This document shows positions 41,209 to 50,118 of a stretch of 64,000 nt of DNA, piece after piece. The position numbers were made by a program, and so were the translations under genes. The notes beneath the pieces were generated by a model. That model was not told the origin of the DNA. It ran no database searches and worked only from the letters and a program-made list of their open reading frames with translations. How positions within the stretch are numbered: the first letter of the stretch is position 1; every line of letters starts with the position of its first letter. This stretch comes from CADEDH01 sp050330635 (lineage in GTDB: Bacteria; Actinomycetota; Acidimicrobiia; Acidimicrobiales; SZUA-35): assembly GCA_050330635.1 (NCBI GenBank), contig JBHJNQ010000001.1:3178-67177 (forward strand). The letters are read 5' to 3'.

Positions 41209-42564
41209 CTACGTCGGTTGGGGTCGGCGATCCGCCTGGAGGAGGGCGGCGAGAGCCCCGTCGTCGAGGGCTTCATCGACGGCTCCCACCAGATGAGCGA
41301 CGTCGTCATCGCTGGTGGCCAGGTTGAGGCAGCCCAACCCGTAGCCCGGCAGGTAGACCTGGCGGTCGAGGAGTCGACGCTGGAGATCGTCCATCACGGC
41401 CGCCTCGGCCGGGCCGAGGTGGGCCTGGCGGTAGCCGACGACGGGTCGGCCGTGGGGGTGGAGACGGAACAACGAACCGTGCCCGGTGACCTGCCAGTCG
41501 AGCCCCCGGCGCTCGAAGACGGCCCGCAGCCCGTGGCGGACCCCGTCGCCCATCTCCTCGAGGCGGCGGAACGAGCCCTCGTCGAGCTGGCGGAGGCAGG
41601 CCACACCGGCCGTCATCGACACCGGGTTGGCCGAGAAGGTGCCCCCGGAGGGGACGGGGGCCCGGGGTCCCTCGCCGGCGGCGAACACGTCCATCACCTC
41701 GGCCCGGCCGCCGACGGCGCCCACCGGAAACCCACCGCCGATGATCTTGGCCAACGCCGTCAGGTCGGGCTCGATGCCGAGCCGACCCTGGTTGCCGGCC
41801 AGGCCGAGGCGGAACGTGATGACCTCGTCCATGATCACGAGGGCCCCCACCGACCGGGCCGAGGCGAACACGGAGGCCACGAAGTCGGGGTCGATGTCGG
41901 GGAGGCCGACCCGGCTGGGATGGGTGTCGATCAGCACCGCGGCCAGGCGTTCCCCGCACCGGTCGATGACCGACCGGGCGGTGGCGGCGTCGTTGAAGGC
42001 CAGGACGGCCACCTCGTCGGCCACCGAGGCCGGGGTGCCCCCGGCGTACAGGACGGCGGCCGGTGCCTCGGCCGGCCCCCACGTGTCGGGATCGGCGCCG
42101 AGCGACGTCTCCACATGGTCGTAGGAGCCGTGGTAGGCGCCCTCGAGCTTGGCCACCATCGGTCGTCCGGTGAATGCCCGGGCCGCCTTGATGGCGCTCA
42201 TCACCGCCTCGGTCCCGGAGTTGCAGAACCGGATCCGCTCGATCGACGGCACCCGGTCGCACAGCAGCTCGGCCAGCTCGATCTCCACCTCGGTGCCCAT
42301 GGCGAAGGCCGTGCCCCGCCCCAGCTGGGCGGTGACGGCCTCGGTGACGGCGGGGTGGGCGTGACCGAGGATGATCGAGGTGAAGTTGTTGTTGGCGTCG
42401 AGGTAGCGGTGGCCGTCGACGTCGGTCACCCACGCCCCCTCCCCCCGCTCCACGTAGATCGGGTGGGGGCGGATCCGGGCCAGGCCGCGCGACAACCCGT
42501 CGGGGATCGACCGCTTACCCCGCCGGTGGAGTCCGGCCGAACGCGACGACGGATCGGGGTACAT
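41209..42564 (-). CDS. Class III (glutamate-1-semialdehyde-like) aminotransferase
   Basis: PLP-dependent aminotransferase of 451 residues. Landmarks: YLDANNNFTSIILGHAHPAV, the FCNSGTEAVMSAIKAARAFTG cofactor-binding segment, EGAYHGSYD, the LVIMDEVITFRLG aspartate and the Schiff-base lysine in ALAKIIGGGFPVGAVGG. This closely follows glutamate-1-semialdehyde 2,1-aminomutase-type enzymes (HemL family), but a true HemL normally sits with heme genes and this one does not, so an amino-acid or amine aminotransferase is as likely. Divergent from the GH1 gene with 51 nt between starts. Confidence 0.86.
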   Translation of the reverse strand: MYPDPSSRSAGLHRRGKRSIPDGLSRGLARIRPHPIYVERGEGAWVTDVDGHRYLDANNNFTSIILGHAHPAVTEAVTAQLGRGTAFAMGTEVEIELAELLCDRVPSIERIRFCNSGTEAVMSAIKAARAFTGRPMVAKLEGAYHGSYDHVETSLGADPDTWGPAEAPAAVLYAGGTPASVADEVAVLAFNDAATARSVIDRCGERLAAVLIDTHPSRVGLPDIDPDFVASVFASARSVGALVIMDEVITFRLGLAGNQGRLGIEPDLTALAKIIGGGFPVGAVGGRAEVMDVFAAGEGPRAPVPSGGTFSANPVSMTAGVACLRQLDEGSFRRLEEMGDGVRHGLRAVFERRGLDWQVTGHGSLFRLHPHGRPVVGYRQAHLGPAEAAVMDDLQRRLLDRQVYLPGYGLGCLNLATSDDDVAHLVGAVDEALDDGALAALLQADRRPQPT

Positions 42565-42615
42565 GGTGAGCCCAACGGTACCCCCTGGCGGACCGCCTCG
42601 TAGACTGCGCCGGCG

Positions 42616-43926
42616 ATGGCCCCCGTCGATCCCACGTCGTTCCCCCCGGACTTCGTCTGGGGAGCCGCCACCTCCTCCTACCAGATCGAGGGGGCGGTCG
42701 ACGCCGACGGTCGCAGCGAGAGCATCTGGGACCGCTTCTGCCGGCGCCCGGGTGCCATCAGCGACGGATCGGACGGGTCGGTGGCGTGCGACCACTACCA
42801 CCGCATGGCCGACGACGTGGCGTTGATGGCCGACCTCGGACTCGGCGCCTACCGGTTCTCGGTGGCGTGGCCCCGGATCGTCCCCGACGGGGTGGGCGAC
42901 GTCAACGAGACGGCCCTCGACTTCTACGACCGGCTCGTCGACGCACTCCTGGCCGCCGGCATCGCCCCCTACGCCACCCTCTATCACTGGGACCTCCCGC
43001 AGGTCCTGGAGGACGGCGGCGGCTGGACCAACCGGGCCACCGCCGACGCCTTCGCCGCCTACACCGAGGCGGTGGTGGCCCGCCTCGGCGATCGGGTGGC
43101 ATCGTGGGCCACCCTCAACGAGCCGTTCGTGTCGGCCAGCCACGGCTACCGCAACGGGTGGCACGCCCCCGGCCGCACCTCCCTCCCGGATGCCCTGGCC
43201 GCCGCCCACCATCTCCTGCTGGCCCACGGCCAGGGTCTCGAGGTGGTGCGGGCCCTCGCCCCCGGGGCCGAGGCCGGCATCGTGCTCAACTTCACCCCCG
43301 TCGTCCCCGCCGACGACGAGGCGGTCGGCGCCGCCGCCGTCGTCGACGGCTGGGAGAACCGGTGGTACGTCGAGCCCCTGGCCGGCACGGGCTACCCCCA
43401 GGACACCGCCACCGCCCTCGGCTGGGACGGGGCCGAGGTCGTCGACGGCGACCTCCAGCTCATCGCCGCCCCCATCGACGTGCTCGGCGTCAACTACTAC
43501 ACCCGCCAGCTCATCGACCGGAACGGCGAGCTGGCGCCACCCCGCCTCCCCGTCACCGACATGGACTGGGAGATCGACCCTCCCAGCCTCGGGGGCCTCC
43601 TCCGCCGCCTCCACCGCGAGCATCGCTTCGACCGGTACCTGATCACCGAGAACGGCATGGCGGCCCCCGACGAGGCCGACGGCGGCGGCTTCGTCGACGA
43701 CGGCGACCGCATCGCCTACCTCGACGCCCACCTGGCCGAGGTGGCGGCGGCCCGGGCCGACGGGGTACCCGTCGACGGCTACTTCGCCTGGTCGCTGTTC
43801 GACAACTTCGAGTGGGCGTTCGGCTACGAGAAGCGGTTCGGGCTGGTCAGGGTCGACTACGACACGCTGGTCCGCACCCCCAAGGCCAGCGCCCTCTGGT
43901 ACCGCGACCTGATCACCGCCACCTGA
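42616..43926 (+). CDS. Beta-glucosidase, glycoside hydrolase family 1
   Basis: 436-residue retaining beta-glycosidase. The N-terminal signature is FVWGAATSSYQIEGAVDADGR. The acid/base is Glu169 in TLNEPF and the nucleophile Glu345 in LITENGMAAP; DYFAWSLFDNFEWAFGY-type C-terminus (GYFAWSLFDNFEW) is intact. No signal peptide, so it cleaves imported beta-glucosides in the cytoplasm. TAGACT lies 9 nt before the ATG. No sugar transporter is adjacent. Confidence 0.94.
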   Translation: MAPVDPTSFPPDFVWGAATSSYQIEGAVDADGRSESIWDRFCRRPGAISDGSDGSVACDHYHRMADDVALMADLGLGAYRFSVAWPRIVPDGVGDVNETALDFYDRLVDALLAAGIAPYATLYHWDLPQVLEDGGGWTNRATADAFAAYTEAVVARLGDRVASWATLNEPFVSASHGYRNGWHAPGRTSLPDALAAAHHLLLAHGQGLEVVRALAPGAEAGIVLNFTPVVPADDEAVGAAAVVDGWENRWYVEPLAGTGYPQDTATALGWDGAEVVDGDLQLIAAPIDVLGVNYYTRQLIDRNGELAPPRLPVTDMDWEIDPPSLGGLLRRLHREHRFDRYLITENGMAAPDEADGGGFVDDGDRIAYLDAHLAEVAAARADGVPVDGYFAWSLFDNFEWAFGYEKRFGLVRVDYDTLVRTPKASALWYRDLITAT

Positions 43927-43948
43927 TCACCGCCAGCTGATCACCGCC
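43909..43948 (+). repeat. Three 12-bp repeats across the GH1 stop codon
   Basis: CTGATCACCGCC occurs at 43909, 43923 and 43937, a 14-bp period. The second copy contains the stop codon of the beta-glucosidase gene. Confidence 0.75.
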
Positions 43949-43963
43949 GCCGGGTCGGACGGC

Positions 43964-44290
43964 TCAGCGACAGTCGGTGGCGACGGCGAGGGCGGCACAG
44001 ATCGCGCTCATCCGCTGCTCGCTCAGCATGCCGAGGCGCTCGACGAACATGGCCACCGAGACCGACTCCACCGAGTCGAGATTCACGGCGCTCCGGCGCA
44101 CGATCGGGTCCTCACCTGGTTCGAGGACGACCTCGCTCGGCAGGCCCCGGATCGTCGTCGTGCACGGCGCCACCAGGGCCCGCCGCAGGCGAGGGATGGC
44201 CGCATTGCGAGACAGGACGACCACCGGCCGGCGACCGACCTCGGGCGGCTCGCACCACCACACCTCGCCTCGTCTCGGAGGATCGGTCAC
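43964..44290 (-). CDS. MazF-type (PemK) toxin (pair 3)
   Basis: 108 residues from the GTG at 44290. PPRRGEVWWCEPPEVGRRPVVV and VVLSRNAAIPRLRRALVAPC, then LPSEVVLEPGED and AVNLDSVESVSVAMFVERLG are canonical MazF/PemK landmarks; the residues RGEVW and the following glycine-arginine-proline loop form the active site. Its start overlaps the antitoxin stop (GTGA). Should act as an mRNA interferase. Confidence 0.9.
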   Translation of the reverse strand: MTDPPRRGEVWWCEPPEVGRRPVVVLSRNAAIPRLRRALVAPCTTTIRGLPSEVVLEPGEDPIVRRSAVNLDSVESVSVAMFVERLGMLSEQRMSAICAALAVATDCR

Positions 44291-44526
44291 GTCGCCGCTG
44301 CGGCGCGGCGGAACGAGTCGAGGTCGCCCCACTCGTCGGGTTCGTCGGGCGGGTGCGCCTCATAGGCAATGGCATAGGCCTCGTCGATCTCAGCCGACCG
44401 GTGGCATGCGAGCAGCGCCCCCAGTGCGTCGTCGATCAACTGGGCGTCGGGGATGCCGGCCCGGATGCGCCGGGCCTCGGCGAGGAGGTCGGCGTCGACC
44501 GTCGTGCTGATCCGGGTTCGTGCCAT
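44287..44526 (-). CDS. RHH-type antitoxin (pair 3)
   Basis: 79 residues: ARTRISTTVDADLLAEARRI and the AQLIDDALGALLACHRS helix form a ribbon-helix-helix domain (VapB/MazE9-like); the acidic HPPDEPDEWGDLDSFRRA tail binds the toxin. It is first in a coupled pair with the MazF-type gene. A perfect inverted repeat overlaps its promoter. Confidence 0.85.
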   Translation of the reverse strand: MARTRISTTVDADLLAEARRIRAGIPDAQLIDDALGALLACHRSAEIDEAYAIAYEAHPPDEPDEWGDLDSFRRAAAAT

Positions 44527-44532
44527 GCCACA

Positions 44533-44552
44533 ACTATGCCACCAACGTGGCA
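44533..44552 (-). promoter_or_regulatory. Promoter and operator of toxin-antitoxin pair 3
   Basis: On the minus strand CATAGT (44538-44533) is placed 6 nt before the antitoxin ATG, a leaderless -10. The perfect palindrome TGCCAC-CAAC-GTGGCA (44537-44552) overlaps it, just where an RHH repressor would block RNA polymerase. Confidence 0.65.
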
Positions 44553-44571
44553 GAGAAGGGTGTGGCGAACG

Positions 44572-44943
44572 TCACAGCGTGTCGAACAGCGATCGTTGGG
44601 GGGCGGGGGCGCCGCAGAACTGGCAGTTCACGACCCGAGGACCGACCTTGGCCCCGCAGGCGCATTCGGCGGCCACGCCCTGGTGGCGGCCGTCGACCCG
44701 GCCGTCGCGCTCGTCGATCTCCACCAGCTTGGCCGTCAGGGCCGCCCCATCGAGACCGGTGGCAGCGGCCAGCAGCTCCCACAGGGCGTGGTTGACCAGG
44801 ACGAGCCGATCGATCCGCCCGTGGAGCTCGTCGATGTCGTCCTGATTGCGCTGGAACTGGCGATGCCCGTTCTCCTCGGCCATCGTCACCCGCTTGGCCG
44901 TCTGACGTATCCGGTGGTGCTGGTACAGGTCGAACAGGGCCAC
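44572..44943 (-). CDS. Zinc-ribbon protein with coiled-coil-like middle
   Basis: 123 residues from GTG 44943 (an ATG at 44883 would give 103). ALFDLYQHHRIRQTAKRVTM leads into a predicted helix rich in Gln/Asp (RNQDDIDELHGRIDRLVLVN), then a second helix and a C-terminal zinc ribbon with CACGAKVGPRVVNCQFCG (two CxxC-like pairs). No enzyme motif. It is divergent from the SF2 helicase with 99 nt between starts. Function unknown; a nucleic-acid or protein adaptor is plausible. Confidence 0.6.
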   Translation of the reverse strand: MALFDLYQHHRIRQTAKRVTMAEENGHRQFQRNQDDIDELHGRIDRLVLVNHALWELLAAATGLDGAALTAKLVEIDERDGRVDGRHQGVAAECACGAKVGPRVVNCQFCGAPAPQRSLFDTL

Positions 44944-45042
44944 GGACGATGCATCGACACCCGGGCCTCGCCCCTTGACCGGGCAAGGGAAATCGACGGG
45001 TGCGGCGGCAACGTCACCCCGGCTTGGCAGAATCGGTCGGCC

Positions 45043-46713
45043 ATGTCGAGCCTCCCGTCCCGCACCTCGCCGCCACGTCAACGCAGTCGCACCCTCCGAC
45101 TCCGCCCCTGGCAGCGCCAGGCCCTCGACGCCTACCAGCACAGCCCCCGCCCCGATTTCCTGGCCGTGGCCACCCCCGGGGCGGGCAAGACGATGTTCGC
45201 CCTCACCGCCGCCCGTCTCACCCTGCCCCAACTCTCGGGCCGTCTGGTGGTGGTGGCACCGACCCGCCACCTGAAACACCAGTGGGCCACCGCAGCCGAG
45301 CGGTTCGGGCTGCACCTCGACATCGACTGGTCACCCCAGGACCGCCTCCCGGCCGACGTGCACGGCATCGTCACCACCTACCAGCAGGTGGCGACGACGG
45401 CGCCCGAGATCCAGCTGCTGGGGGCCGGTGGCATGGCCATCCTCGACGAGGTCCACCACGCCGGCGACGACCTGGCGTGGGGCGACGGGGTCATCACCGC
45501 CTTCGGTGAGTCGGCCCGCCGCCTCGCCCTGTCGGGCACCCCGTTCCGCAGCGACACGGCCGCCATCCCGTTCCTCCGCTACGTCGGCAACGTCGTCGTG
45601 CCCGACGTCGAGTACGGCTACGGCGAGGCCCTGAGCGACGGCGGGGTGGTCCGTCCCGTCTACTTCCCCCGCTACGGCGGCCACATGGAGTGGACGGCCC
45701 CCGACGGGGCCGAACTGGCGGCCACCTTCGACGACCCCCTCCCCCGCTCGCTGGCCAACCAGCGGTTGCGGGCCGCGCTCAGCCTCGACGGCGAGTGGCT
45801 ACCGACCGTGATCGGGCACGCCCACCGCCAGTTGATGGAGATCCGCCAGAGCCACGTCGACGCCGGCGGCCTCGTGATCGCCACCGACCAGGACCACGCC
45901 CACGCCATCGCCCGCCTCCTGCGCGACCGGTTCCGGGTGCTGGCCACGGTGGCGGTGTCGGAAGACGCCGACGCCTCGGCCAAGATCGAGCGCTTCACCA
46001 CCAACGTCGACCCGTGGATCGTGGCCGTGCGGATGGTGTCGGAAGGAGTCGACATCCCCCGCCTCCGGGTCGGCGTCCACGCCACCACCACCACCACCGA
46101 GCTGTTCTTCCGCCAGGCGGTGGGGCGCATCGTCCGCCACACCGGGGGCCGGGGGCGGGCCTACATGTTCGTCCCCGACGACGCCCGGCTCCGGCATTTC
46201 GCCGCCACCATCGCCGAGACCCGCCGCCACCGCCTCGACCGCATCCTCGACGACGACCGCATGGTCGAGCGGGCCGACGACGACCGCCACGGTGACGACC
46301 AGCAGCTGTCGTTGTTCGCCGTCCACTCCTCGACGGCGGTGGAGGCCCCGCCCGACAACGTCGACGACATCTTCGCCCAGCTCGACGAGGCCGGCATGCC
46401 CGACGGCACCGCCCACGATGACGACCCGGCCCTGACCATCGATCTGACCACCCTGCCCCCCATGGGGGTGGGCACGGCCGATCTGAACAGCCGGGAGGAA
46501 CGGGAGCGTCAGCGCAGCATCAACGCCCGCTGGGCCCGCGACCTCGCCACCCTCACCGGGATGGGCCACGCCAAGGTCAACGCCGAACTGAACCGACGGT
46601 CGGGCGTTGGCAAGGTGTCGGAGGCCACGGTCCGCCAGCTCGAGAAGCGGGCCAGCGTCGCCGCCGAATGGTTCGCGGCCGAACGCCGCCGCCACACCGT
46701 CCGCCCACGCTGA
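45043..46713 (+). CDS. DEAD/DEAH-box SF2 helicase family protein
   Basis: 556 residues. Motif I is ATPGAGKT (Walker A, about 43-50), followed by VVVAPTRHLKHQW (Ia), LDEVHHA (motif II, DEVH), ALSGTPFRSD (motif III) and, in the second RecA domain, VSEGVDIPRLRVGVHA (V) and FFRQAVGRIVRH (VI). It resembles the XPB/type-III-restriction-like branch of SF2. The C-terminal 100 residues (GHAKVNAELNRRSGVGKVSE) look like a small DNA-binding module. Probably a DNA translocase for repair or genome defence; no nuclease domain or methylase is adjacent. Confidence 0.86.
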   Translation: MSSLPSRTSPPRQRSRTLRLRPWQRQALDAYQHSPRPDFLAVATPGAGKTMFALTAARLTLPQLSGRLVVVAPTRHLKHQWATAAERFGLHLDIDWSPQDRLPADVHGIVTTYQQVATTAPEIQLLGAGGMAILDEVHHAGDDLAWGDGVITAFGESARRLALSGTPFRSDTAAIPFLRYVGNVVVPDVEYGYGEALSDGGVVRPVYFPRYGGHMEWTAPDGAELAATFDDPLPRSLANQRLRAALSLDGEWLPTVIGHAHRQLMEIRQSHVDAGGLVIATDQDHAHAIARLLRDRFRVLATVAVSEDADASAKIERFTTNVDPWIVAVRMVSEGVDIPRLRVGVHATTTTTELFFRQAVGRIVRHTGGRGRAYMFVPDDARLRHFAATIAETRRHRLDRILDDDRMVERADDDRHGDDQQLSLFAVHSSTAVEAPPDNVDDIFAQLDEAGMPDGTAHDDDPALTIDLTTLPPMGVGTADLNSREERERQRSINARWARDLATLTGMGHAKVNAELNRRSGVGKVSEATVRQLEKRASVAAEWFAAERRRHTVRPR

Positions 46714-46802
46714 GCGCAAGCTCGGGCACCGCTCGGCAGGCGGGCCGGCCCGGTGGGCGGCACCGACCAGAGGCGACTTCGATGGCCCAGGCCCGGCCAG
46801 GC

Positions 46803-46808
46803 TAGGTT
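46803..46808 (+). promoter_or_regulatory. Leaderless -10 box of the aldehyde dehydrogenase gene
   Basis: TAGGTT lies 7 nt before the ATG at 46816 and there is no Shine-Dalgarno sequence. Confidence 0.45.
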
Positions 46809-46815
46809 CGGCGTC

Positions 46816-48246
46816 ATGTTCATCGCAGGTGAGTGGGTCGACGCCGCCTCCGGCACGACCTTCGTCGTGACCAACCCCGCCACGGGGGAGCAGATCGGGT
46901 CGATGCCGGACGGTGGGGCCGCCGACGCCGAGGCCGCCATCGGCGCCGCCGACGCCGCCTTCGCCTCGTGGTCCCGCACCACGCCCTACCAGCGGGCCGA
47001 CATCCTGCTGCGGGCCTGGCAGCTGATGACGGAGCGGGCGGATGAGCTGGCCCGCCTGATGACCACCGAGCAGGGCAAGCCCCTGCGGGCCAGCACCTTC
47101 GAGGTCGGCTACGCCGCCGACTTCATCCGCTGGTACGCCGAGGAGGCCCGCCGCATCGGGGGCGAGTGGCTCCCGTCGGGACGGCCCGACCAGCGGTTCC
47201 TGTCGGTCAAGCAGCCGGTGGGGGTGGTGGCCATGGTCACCCCGTGGAACTACCCCATCTCGATGCTGACGCGGAAGATGGCGCCCGCCCTGGCCGCCGG
47301 TTGCACCCTCGTGCTCAAGCCGGCCGAGGCCACCCCGCTGTGCGCCAAGGCCACGTTCGACATCTTCACCGAGGCCGGGGTTCCCCCGGGGGTGATCAAC
47401 CTGGTCACGGCGGCCGATCCGGTACCGATCGGCGACGTGTTCACCAGCGACCCCCGGGTCAGGAAGCTGACGTTCACCGGGTCGACGGCGGTCGGTCGGC
47501 TCCTCGCCTCCAAGGCGGCGGGTTCGCTCCAGCGGGTGTCGGTGGAGCTCGGGGGTCACGCCCCGTTCATCGTGTACCCCGACGCCGACCCCGACAACGC
47601 GGCCAAGGGGGCGGCCGCCCTCAAGTTCCTCAACGCCGGTCAGGCCTGCATCAGCCCCAACCGGCTCTACGTCCACCGCCACGCCGCCGAGGCGTTCACC
47701 ACCACGCTGACCAAGCGGGTGGCGGCCCTGGTGACCGGCAACGGGATGGAGGACGGGGTCGGCGTGGGACCTCTCGTCGACGACGCCGCGGTGGAGAAGG
47801 TGGCGGCCCAGGTCGACGACGCCCAGGCCAAGGGGGCGGGGGTACCGATCGGCGGCTATCGGCTGACCGACGGCGGTCTCGACCAGGGCTTCTTCTACGC
47901 TCCCACCGTGCTGACGGGGGTGACCACCGACATGGTCGTGTACCGGGAGGAGACATTCGGTCCGGTGGCCCCCGTTGTCGTCTACGACGACGTCGACGAG
48001 GTGATCGAGATGGCCAACGACACCCACTACGGCCTGGCCGCCTACGTCTACACCGAGAGCCTGAAGACGGCGCTGTCGGCGTTCGAGGCCCTCCGGTTCG
48101 GGATCATCGGCATCAACGACGTCAATCCCACCTCGGCCTCGGTGCCCTTCGGTGGCATGAAGGACTCCGGACTGGGCCGCGAGGGCGGTCACGAGGGCCT
48201 CGACGAGTACCTGGAGACCAAGACGGCCGGTATCTCCCTCCGCTGA
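46816..48246 (+). CDS. NAD(P)-dependent aldehyde dehydrogenase (succinate-semialdehyde type)
   Basis: 476 residues, full-length ALDH. Cofactor loop FTGSTAVGRLLASKA; general base Glu in VELGGHAPF; catalytic Cys278 in NAGQACISPNR; the FGPVAPVVVYDDVDE segment and ending SGLGREGGHEGLDEYLETK resemble GabD-type succinate-semialdehyde dehydrogenases. Oxidises an aldehyde to the acid. The ATG was chosen where FIAGEWVDAASG begins. Not in an operon; a convergent PPOX gene follows. Confidence 0.92.
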   Translation: MFIAGEWVDAASGTTFVVTNPATGEQIGSMPDGGAADAEAAIGAADAAFASWSRTTPYQRADILLRAWQLMTERADELARLMTTEQGKPLRASTFEVGYAADFIRWYAEEARRIGGEWLPSGRPDQRFLSVKQPVGVVAMVTPWNYPISMLTRKMAPALAAGCTLVLKPAEATPLCAKATFDIFTEAGVPPGVINLVTAADPVPIGDVFTSDPRVRKLTFTGSTAVGRLLASKAAGSLQRVSVELGGHAPFIVYPDADPDNAAKGAAALKFLNAGQACISPNRLYVHRHAAEAFTTTLTKRVAALVTGNGMEDGVGVGPLVDDAAVEKVAAQVDDAQAKGAGVPIGGYRLTDGGLDQGFFYAPTVLTGVTTDMVVYREETFGPVAPVVVYDDVDEVIEMANDTHYGLAAYVYTESLKTALSAFEALRFGIIGINDVNPTSASVPFGGMKDSGLGREGGHEGLDEYLETKTAGISLR

Positions 48247-48297
48247 TTCCCCCCGCCGAGCGCCCCCCGCCCCCGAGCGGCGGGCCGAGGCGCGGGG

Positions 48298-48705
48298 TCA
48301 GCCGGCGACGTCGGGTCCGGCGGAGAGGATCTCGAAGGTGACGATGCAGCGGTGGTCGTCGACCATGGCTTGGCGGTACTCGTCCCAGTCGGGGTGCTCG
48401 CCCCGGAGGGTCCGGTAGTACTCGACGAGGGTGTCCAGGGCCTCGGGCAGCGACGTGACGGTGGCCCGGCAGTTCAACTGCACCCAGCGCCCCAACCACT
48501 TGTCGGGAAACACGCACAGCGAGGTGTGGGGATCCCGCCGCAGGTGGCCGACCTTGTAGGCCGTCTCCCGGGTGCTCATGACGACCCGGTCGTCGACGAC
48601 GGCCACCGTCACCGGGGCCATGGCCGGGGCCCCGTTGGCCCGGGTGGTGAGGATCACCGCCCGGCTGTTGTGGCGTACGTACTCGAGTGCGGCGTCGGCA
48701 TCCAT
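48298..48705 (-). CDS. PPOX-class F420-dependent enzyme / pyridoxamine-phosphate-oxidase-like protein
   Basis: 135 residues of the split-barrel fold: ALEYVRHNSRAVILTTRANG, then PAMAPVTVAVVDDRVVMST and RRDPHTSLCVFPDKWLGRWV fit the actinobacterial PPOX/FDOR family that uses F420 or FMN. The ATG (48705) is leaderless, with TAGCGT 6 nt upstream. Substrate unknown. It is upstream of nothing on its strand except the gap to the ALDH end. Confidence 0.82.
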   Translation of the reverse strand: MDADAALEYVRHNSRAVILTTRANGAPAMAPVTVAVVDDRVVMSTRETAYKVGHLRRDPHTSLCVFPDKWLGRWVQLNCRATVTSLPEALDTLVEYYRTLRGEHPDWDEYRQAMVDDHRCIVTFEILSAGPDVAG

Positions 48706-48714
48706 CACCGCACG

Positions 48715-49935
48715 CTACGTCGCCGGCGCCACCCCCGCTCCCACCGGGCGGGCCACCACCGTCGGGGTGGGGAGGCGGAGGGCCAGCAGGAAGGCCAGCC
48801 CATTGAGGCCGGCGGCGATGGCGAAGGCCGCCCGGTAGCTCTGGGTCTGGTCGAAGATGAGCGCCGCCACGTACGGTCCGATCGCCGCCATCACCCCGGC
48901 CAGGGCGAACATCCGCCCCACGATGGTCCCGGCGTGGACCCGCCCAAAGTAGTCGCCGACCAGGGCCGGGAACACCGCCACCGCCCCCCCGTAGCCGAAG
49001 CCGAAGGCGAAGCCCGACACGTACAGGACGCCGACCCCGTTGGCCATCGCCCAACCGGTGAAGGCCGCCACCTGCAGGGCCAGGGCCCCGATCACGGCCC
49101 GCCGCCGGTCGATCCGATCCGACACCGAGCCGACCAGGAGCCGCCCCACCATGCCGCCCACCCCGATCGAGCTGACGACGGTGGCGGCGGCCAACGACGA
49201 CACCCCGAGCTCGACGGCGTGGGACGACCCGTGGACGAAGGGCACGAAGACCACCACGAAGGTCAGGGAGTACATGGCCCACAGGTACCAGTAGGTGGGG
49301 GTGCGCTGGGCCTCGGCCGCGGTCAGGGCGTCGGCGTCGAGGGTGGCCGTGTCGGCGGCCGCCTCGAGGTCGCCGTCGGGATGGAGGCCGACGCTCTCCG
49401 GGTCGCGCACGAGGACGGCGGCGGCCCCGAGGAGGAGGACGACGCCGACCGAGGCCATCACCGTGACCGCCGTCCGCCACCCGTGGACCGCTACGAGGGC
49501 GGCGGCGATCGGCGGGGCCACGATGTTGCCGGCGGAGCCGCCCGTGGTGACGAGGGCGCTGGCGATGCCCCGGCGACGGATGAACCACCGCACCGCGGTG
49601 GCGTTCACCGGCACCCACGAGCAGCTCATGCCGATCGGCGCCACCACGGCCAGGCCCAGGGCCACCACCCACAGGGAGGGGGCGGCGGCCCACAGGAGGT
49701 AGCCGGCGAACAGCACGATCGACCCGGCGGCCACCGTCCGCCGCGGCCCGAACCGGTCGGTGGCCCACCCCGACACGGCCGACAGCAGGCTGTAGGTACC
49801 GATGTAGATGGCGAAGATCAGGGACAGACTGGTCTGCGACCATCCCTCCTCGGCCGTGGCGGCCTGGCGGAACTCGCCGAAGCTGAACTGCATCCCGTAC
49901 ACGACGAACAGCACCGTGAAGCCGGCGCCGACCAT
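48715..49935 (-). CDS. Major facilitator superfamily transporter (OFA-like)
   Basis: 406 residues and 12 hydrophobic helices. GWATDRFGPRRTVAAGS is MFS motif A; the SVSDRIDRRRAVIG loop is its repeat in the second half. The N-terminal QAATAEEGWSQTSLSLIFAIY and NATAVRWFIRRRGIASALVTTGGSAG resemble the monocarboxylate/oxalate-formate group. The frame upstream of the ATG is open only to a TAA and has no better start. Substrate not predictable. Confidence 0.84.
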   Translation of the reverse strand: MVGAGFTVLFVVYGMQFSFGEFRQAATAEEGWSQTSLSLIFAIYIGTYSLLSAVSGWATDRFGPRRTVAAGSIVLFAGYLLWAAAPSLWVVALGLAVVAPIGMSCSWVPVNATAVRWFIRRRGIASALVTTGGSAGNIVAPPIAAALVAVHGWRTAVTVMASVGVVLLLGAAAVLVRDPESVGLHPDGDLEAAADTATLDADALTAAEAQRTPTYWYLWAMYSLTFVVVFVPFVHGSSHAVELGVSSLAAATVVSSIGVGGMVGRLLVGSVSDRIDRRRAVIGALALQVAAFTGWAMANGVGVLYVSGFAFGFGYGGAVAVFPALVGDYFGRVHAGTIVGRMFALAGVMAAIGPYVAALIFDQTQSYRAAFAIAAGLNGLAFLLALRLPTPTVVARPVGAGVAPAT

Positions 49936-50105
49936 GATCCAGCCCCGGAAGAGGCGGGGCGCCTGCCGGCCGGCACCGTCGTCGAGCGTGGGGGTGTCGA
50001 GCAGGGCCCGACCTTACCTCCGGGCCCATTTTGCCGTCGAGCCCGTGCCCCGTCCGGGGTTGGCGGAGTGACGGCGGCGATTTCGGCGACGGCTCGACCG
50101 CTCGG

Positions 50106-50111
50106 TAGGGT
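50106..50111 (+). promoter_or_regulatory. Leaderless -10 box of the DUF2889 gene
   Basis: TAGGGT lies 7 nt before the ATG at 50119. Confidence 0.4.
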
Positions 50112-50118
50112 GCCCCCG

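Noticed and set aside
45799..48192. 797-codon minus-strand frame over helicase and aldehyde dehydrogenase
   Set aside because: Runs antisense to two intact enzymes and shows no recognisable domain.
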